Virus record (IMG/VR): IMGVR_UViG_3300037264_003921
Coordinates: 61,264-125,263 of that record
Direction: 5' to 3' (one strand)
DNA length: 64,000 nucleotides
From: a virus
Part shown: piece after piece, positions 60,649 through 64,000 of the stretch
Layout of the letters: every line of letters begins with the position of its first letter
Numbering within the stretch: the stretch's first letter is position 1
The notes under the pieces: model-generated
The model's input: only the letters and a program-made list of their open reading frames with translations
The model's database searches: none
What the model was told of the DNA's origin: nothing
Translations under genes and position numbers: made by a program

Positions 60649-61200
60649 ATGATAAAAATTATAGGATTGGTTGGGTTAATGCTATTCGCTGTGGCTGGTG
60701 TTGGATGTAAGACGACTGATGTTTCTGATGGAGATCTAGCAAATGAGGTCTACACAGTTTCAAAGTCAACATCTAGTCTTGTTGCTACTCTGATTTTCAA
60801 CAAGAATCCTGATAAGGTGGTTGCCCTTAAAGCTAATGCAGCTGTTGTGTCGTCTACGATTAGGACTCATGTAGTTCTAGTATTTTCTGGTGGCACCTCT
60901 GGGGACCTTTTAAAGTCGTCTGTCGATGCTGCTTTAGTGTTATTGTCCACTAAATTAGATCCATTATTGGTCGATGTAGTGAAATTAGCTATGGATCTTG
61001 CAGCAGACAGAATAGATCTCCCACAAAATCCAGCTGAAAAGTTGAGTGACAGAACGCGTATGGCATTATTGGCATTTTTTAATGGCGTAGCTGATGGCCT
61101 GGATGCTGCTGCTACTGCGGTTGTTCCAACTCAGTCTAGCGGATCTAACCAATTAAATCCGCATGGCATATATGAAATTATTAGATGGCCAAATAGGTAA
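60649..61200 (+). CDS. Lipoprotein 1
   Basis: The 183-residue protein has an N-terminal signal MIKIIGLVGLMLFAVAGVGCK with a lipobox (VAGVGC) and a helical, Val/Leu/Asp-rich body (VVKLAMDLAADRIDLP). An AAGGAAT site precedes the ATG. It is followed by a second lipoprotein 3 bases on. It could act in superinfection exclusion or host-lysis control, but no family is recognised. Confidence 0.75.
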   Translation: MIKIIGLVGLMLFAVAGVGCKTTDVSDGDLANEVYTVSKSTSSLVATLIFNKNPDKVVALKANAAVVSSTIRTHVVLVFSGGTSGDLLKSSVDAALVLLSTKLDPLLVDVVKLAMDLAADRIDLPQNPAEKLSDRTRMALLAFFNGVADGLDAAATAVVPTQSSGSNQLNPHGIYEIIRWPNR

Positions 61201-61203
61201 TCT

Positions 61204-61443
61204 ATGAAAAAATATCTGATTTGTTTGACAGCGCTGATTTGTTTGAGTGGATGCTCGAGTCTCGACAAGGTATTTGTAAATGCTGTTGATGCTTCGTATG
61301 TTGATGTAATCCATTCAAGGTATGTTGATTATATAACGAATGACCCAACGATCGATGTGAGTACTAAACTTATCAGAGCCAAAACAGCACATGATCTAAA
61401 AGACCTTATTGAACAAGCGAAAAAGAAGCTAGATAAGGATTAG
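61204..61443 (+). CDS. Lipoprotein 2
   Basis: The 79-residue protein has a signal peptide MKKYLICLTALICLSGCSS with the lipobox LSGC. The mature part of about 60 residues is helical with a Lys/Asp-rich end. It resembles outer-membrane-spanin-sized lipoproteins, but no matching inner-membrane spanin with a long coil was found nearby. Function unknown. Confidence 0.75.
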   Translation: MKKYLICLTALICLSGCSSLDKVFVNAVDASYVDVIHSRYVDYITNDPTIDVSTKLIRAKTAHDLKDLIEQAKKKLDKD

Positions 61444-61447
61444 ACGA

Positions 61448-61795
61448 ATGACATCTGTTGATTGGACGCCTCTAACCGCTAAGATTTTAGATATATTAAA
61501 AACAAGTCTAAAGGACTATTGGGATGCTGATGGCGTTCCTGCGTTTGTAGAAGACATGGCTGGACAATATGCGCGTTGGACCATATTGATAGCCAGCACT
61601 AATGATCCATTAAAGAAAAAAGAATATGAAGAGAACCTTAGAGATTTAAACGCACAAGTTCACATTAAAATAGCAAGTGCTGCAATGACACTGGACGACG
61701 CTGCAAGACAGACATTTGCTGCTGTCCTAAGAACTGTTGGTGGATTCATATTAAAGACATTTGCACCTGTGCTGTTAACGGCTTTTGGGTTATAA
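61448..61795 (+). CDS. Hypothetical helical protein after the lipoproteins
   Basis: A 115-residue protein, mostly helical, with an acidic first half and a hydrophobic C-terminus (FAAVLRTVGGFILKTFAPVLL) that could insert in the membrane. It is 4 bases after lipoprotein 2. It might be a holin-like or membrane-anchored partner, but this is weak. Confidence 0.6.
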   Translation: MTSVDWTPLTAKILDILKTSLKDYWDADGVPAFVEDMAGQYARWTILIASTNDPLKKKEYEENLRDLNAQVHIKIASAAMTLDDAARQTFAAVLRTVGGFILKTFAPVLLTAFGL

Positions 61796-61807
61796 TATGA
61801 GGATATA

Positions 61808-62125
61808 ATGATAAGAGAAGAAGTTTATAAACTGATCGATGGAGAGCGTGATTATCAAAATACTAAATGGAGCAGCCCACCTGACTTATTACACACTCCG
61901 ACAGAATTTATCCTATATATAGATGACTATGTTAGGCAGGGAATCAGTCAAGCAACTCGCAATACTAATCCAGAAGCAACACAAATATGTCTTGATACAA
62001 TACGCAAAATAGCAGCGTTGGCTGTTGCCTGTATGGAGCAGCATGAAACTCAAGCTAGAGCTATTGTAAAAAAGGATTATCCAAGTTGTGATTATTCCTC
62101 CGTTGCCAGCGACGGCTATTGCTAA
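61808..62125 (+). CDS. Phage protein of the ERDYQ...KW type
   Basis: The 105-residue protein has GERDYQNTKW at the start, an EFILYIDDYVRQGISQA helix and a DTIRKIAALAVACMEQH helix. I recall many phage proteins with this three-part pattern, likely an all-alpha fold resembling MazG-type pyrophosphatases, but no ExxE metal signature is obvious. It is too unlike the DUF5664-type MazZ to be assigned to the Z pathway. Function unknown. Confidence 0.6.
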   Translation: MIREEVYKLIDGERDYQNTKWSSPPDLLHTPTEFILYIDDYVRQGISQATRNTNPEATQICLDTIRKIAALAVACMEQHETQARAIVKKDYPSCDYSSVASDGYC

Positions 62126-62146
62126 GATATGGCTAGTGGAGGCCCA

Positions 62147-62302
62147 ATGAAAACGCGGCGATGCAGATCGTGGACCCCGCGCGAGGTAACGCGCGCGTGG
62201 GGCATGAAGCGCCGTGGGAAGTCAAACCGAGAAATAGGGAAAGCCTTAGGGCGGTCCGCTGCATCCGTGCACTACATGATCGGGGTCACTCATGACCAGT
62301 GA
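62147..62302 (+). CDS. Small helix-turn-helix protein of GC-rich islet 5
   Basis: A 51-residue basic protein (MKTRRCRSWTPREVTRAWG) with an SNREIGKALGRSAASVHYMI segment, a good helix-turn-helix of the GcrA/transposase-resolvase type. GGAGG lies before the ATG. The DNA is strongly GC-rich compared with its neighbours, and the islet spans about 62.13-62.31 kb. It may be a small regulator acquired from a GC-rich donor. Confidence 0.6.
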   Translation: MKTRRCRSWTPREVTRAWGMKRRGKSNREIGKALGRSAASVHYMIGVTHDQ

Positions 62303-62335
62303 GGAGATTTTCTTAGCATATTGCAAATATAAAGT

Positions 62336-62881
62336 ATGGCTAAGAAACGTTCGAAAAATTATAACCCAATAATGGCTGCTCGTCAAGCTTTGCGGAGGGC
62401 CTTTTCACGTTCACCTATAATTTTAGAATTGATGAAGGAAAATCGGCGTAAGGTTCCACGTTTTAAAAAGGATGGCTCCCGCCATAAGGTTGATGCAGTA
62501 GAACATTTGTGTGATGTTTGTAGTTGTTGGAAACGGTCGACTAAGGATTCTAAAATAGCCATTGATCATATTAAACCAGTAATAGACCCTGAAATTGGGT
62601 TTGTGGACTTGAATACTTATTTTGATAGGCTGTGGTGTCATCGTTCGAATTTGCGGAAGATCTGCCAGTCGTGTCATACAAGGAAAAATAATTCTGAAAG
62701 ATTTGTCAAAAAATTTAAAGAAGAACAAAAACTATTAACACGTTTAGAATTATGTCATAATAAAGACGAGATTAAAAATAGTCTTAAACGCTTTACTAAG
62801 AAGAAATTGTCAAAATTTCCATATCCGGATGAATTCAAACGAAGAATAGACGCCATTAGAAATGGTTTGAAGAATAAATAA
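62336..62881 (+). CDS. HNH endonuclease
   Basis: The 181-residue protein has the HNH pattern: CDVCSCWK, IAIDHIKPVID, a loop of about 25 residues, then NLRKICQSCHTRKNN. The first 50 residues and last 50 are basic. It is free-standing, AT-rich and downstream of the GC-rich islet. It may be a homing nuclease, or a terminase-associated type that nicks DNA. Confidence 0.8.
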   Translation: MAKKRSKNYNPIMAARQALRRAFSRSPIILELMKENRRKVPRFKKDGSRHKVDAVEHLCDVCSCWKRSTKDSKIAIDHIKPVIDPEIGFVDLNTYFDRLWCHRSNLRKICQSCHTRKNNSERFVKKFKEEQKLLTRLELCHNKDEIKNSLKRFTKKKLSKFPYPDEFKRRIDAIRNGLKNK

Positions 62882-62903
62882 ATTACATTTATAGGGTAAT
62901 TAT

Positions 62904-63080
62904 ATGGCGTGTGGCGGATGTGGAAATAGGAAGCCTCAACCACCACCAAAAAGCTCATCTAAGTCGTGTGTAAAATGTAGTTGGCCAACTCGTAAAGTTA
63001 ATAAATATAACATTAAATCGCGTAAAAATGATATAATGAATGTCTGTGTCAATGCTAGATGTAAATATTCATCGTCATGA
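62904..63080 (+). CDS. 58-residue cysteine-rich protein
   Basis: A short protein with MACGGCGN, CVKCSWP and CVNARCK cysteine pairs and a Pro/Ser/Lys-rich linker. The cysteines could bind zinc or a cluster. It overlaps the start of the next gene by 4 bases (ATGA). Function unknown. Confidence 0.6.
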   Translation: MACGGCGNRKPQPPPKSSSKSCVKCSWPTRKVNKYNIKSRKNDIMNVCVNARCKYSSS

Positions 63081-63436
63081 TTAACGAACTAATTTGTTTT
63101 GTGGCAATTGTAATATGCGTAGAAGCTATTACTGAGATTATAGTTAGTTCTGAATTAATGTTTAGTATTAGGGACATACTGTCAAGAATGTCTCCTAATT
63201 TTATGGGAAGATTATTAAACTGCGGTTATTGCACATCAGTATGGGTATCTGCATGCTTTGCACTATTTGCACCTAAATTATTTAATATATATATATTAGA
63301 CTACGTCATAAGCATGTTTGTAATACATAGATTGTCAAACATGTTACATGAATTATTTAAAAGATGGCTTGATAGAGTCCCATTTAATATTGTAATCCAC
63401 AAAATTTGGAGTAAAGATGATGCAAAAAGAGATTAA
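63077..63436 (+). CDS. DUF1360-like membrane protein
   Basis: The 119-residue protein has a hydrophobic N-terminus (ELICFVAIVICVEAI), then LLNCGYCTSVWVSACFALF, a C-x2-C-x-S-V-W phrase typical of small phage and bacterial membrane proteins of the DUF1360 type, and a third hydrophobic segment (IYILDYVISMFVIH). Function unknown. Confidence 0.6.
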   Translation: MINELICFVAIVICVEAITEIIVSSELMFSIRDILSRMSPNFMGRLLNCGYCTSVWVSACFALFAPKLFNIYILDYVISMFVIHRLSNMLHELFKRWLDRVPFNIVIHKIWSKDDAKRD

Positions 63437-63767
63437 AGGATTAGAAAAAGTAGTCGTAAAAAACAAAATGCAACTTGATGTTGCATTACAACCATTCATG
63501 AATGACACAACAATCAGGAAATTGTTAATTGAGGGCATGGACATTATAAAGCGCCAGAGCGAGTTCGTTGGTGTCAATGTTGATGATGAAGCTTTTGGTG
63601 GTTATAAGCCAGCTGCGCCAGCAATTGGACAGAGATATGTATGGGTTGACACGTTGATAGAAAAGCGGCTTGACGCTAAACGTGACGGATTGAAAATTGT
63701 ATGGAATTTAGCTGATGGGAAATTTGAGTTCGATCCGTGGGGTATGAAACTGGAACAGGTGAAGTAA
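63417..63767 (+). CDS. Hypothetical protein
   Basis: A 116-residue protein overlapping the preceding gene by 20 bases. Helical first half; a second half with AIGQRYVWVDTLIEKRL and a C-terminal KFEFDPWGMKLEQ. Function unknown. Confidence 0.55.
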   Translation: MMQKEIKGLEKVVVKNKMQLDVALQPFMNDTTIRKLLIEGMDIIKRQSEFVGVNVDDEAFGGYKPAAPAIGQRYVWVDTLIEKRLDAKRDGLKIVWNLADGKFEFDPWGMKLEQVK

Positions 63768-63777
63768 GTAGTGATAA

Positions 63778-63960
63778 TTGCAAAATTTGCACATCATTAG
63801 TGAAGTTGCGATAACTGGATTGGCCATTTCATCGTTAATGTACTGGTCATTGCTATTGTGCGGCCGAATAAGCAATGATAAACATTATATGAGATGGTGG
63901 TTAAAAATTATAGTTCCGCAAGGCGTAATTATAGCATTGGCTATTAAGATGATTATATGA
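63778..63960 (+). CDS. Small membrane protein
   Basis: A 60-residue frame with two hydrophobic segments (VAITGLAISSLMYWSLLLCG and KIIVPQGVIIALAI), starting with TTG and with no obvious ribosome-binding site. It overlaps the following gene by 4 bases (ATGA), which supports translation. Confidence 0.5.
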   Translation: MQNLHIISEVAITGLAISSLMYWSLLLCGRISNDKHYMRWWLKIIVPQGVIIALAIKMII

Positions 63961-64000
63961 AACAACTAACAGTTGATCTTGCACAATACGACTCAATAAT
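63957..64000 (+). CDS. Partial gene at the right edge
   Basis: The frame ATG AAA CAA CTA ACA (MKQLT...) starts at the ATGA overlap with the previous gene and is open to the window end. Fourteen codons are too few to name it. Confidence 0.45.
   Translation, partial: MKQLTVDLAQYDSI

Noticed and set aside
61808-62125. Candidate MazZ (dGTP pyrophosphohydrolase) to complete the Z pathway
   Set aside because: The ERDYQ...KW family is common in phages without purZ, and the protein lacks a clear MazG ExxE metal motif and the DUF5664-type pattern, so no Z role is claimed.
1-64000. CRISPR arrays, insertion sequences, tRNA genes
   Set aside because: No regularly spaced repeats, transposase motifs or tRNA T-loop sequences with matching stems were seen on either strand.

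Overview
The window is part of a large, AT-rich, contractile-tailed phage genome distantly related to T4. The evidence is a T4-type virion block (tail sheath, two tail tubes, gp13-, gp14- and gp15-like neck and tail-completion proteins, a gp26-like baseplate protein), a gp55-like late sigma factor, gp46/gp47-like SbcCD, a gp32-like SSB and a T4 RNase H-like 5' nuclease. The replisome is not T4-like: it has a DnaE-type (Pol III alpha) polymerase split over several reading frames, a bacterial RecA, a DnaB-family helicase and a very small PolA-family polymerase. A KDO-8-phosphate synthase gene and two lipoproteins point to a Gram-negative host. No tRNA, CRISPR array or insertion sequence was recognised.

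Layout. 0-11.7 kb (minus): virion genes, interrupted by a nuclease/Mom-like fusion gene. 11.8-14.1 kb (plus): a second copy of that fusion, then the gp13-like neck gene. 14.1-17.1 kb (minus): small genes, a nucleotidyltransferase-like gene, a GC-rich insert that appears to interrupt a phage gene, and a thyX remnant. 17.1-23.6 kb (minus): nucleotide metabolism (PurZ-type adenylosuccinate synthetase, DnaQ-like exonuclease, DeoC-like and deoxyribosyltransferase-like proteins), a DUF115-like protein and the late sigma factor. 23.7-25.4 kb (plus): a possible second sigma factor and a GC-rich islet of tiny zinc-ribbon genes. 25.4-36.3 kb (minus): SbcCD, then an overlapping operon of actin-like protein, collagen-like/proline-rich protein, large fibre-like protein and 2OG-Fe(II) oxygenase. 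36.4-37.6 kb (plus): peptide deformylase and a GC-rich IscA/ErpA-type gene. 37.6-38.8 kb (minus): a nuclease-fold pair. 38.8-39.3 kb: a non-coding, dyad-rich region. 39.3-64 kb (plus): GroES, KdsA, DatZ-like HD hydrolase, split DnaE, uracil-DNA glycosylase, RecA, DnaB, mini-PolA, SSB, 5' nuclease, lipoproteins, HNH nuclease; two small minus-strand islands lie inside it.

How it fits together. PurZ, with serine in place of the catalytic aspartate of PurA, plus a DatZ-like HD hydrolase suggests that the phage replaces adenine with 2-aminoadenine (Z) in its DNA. No convincing MazZ was seen, and a DpoZ with an exonuclease domain is absent; the mini-PolA or the split DnaE would have to copy Z-DNA. 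The two fusions of a PD-(D/E)XK/Vsr-like nuclease to a Mom-like GNAT domain look like single-chain restriction-modification or homing elements. Several short GC-rich cassettes with strong ribosome-binding sites sit in the AT-rich backbone, always in the local direction of transcription.
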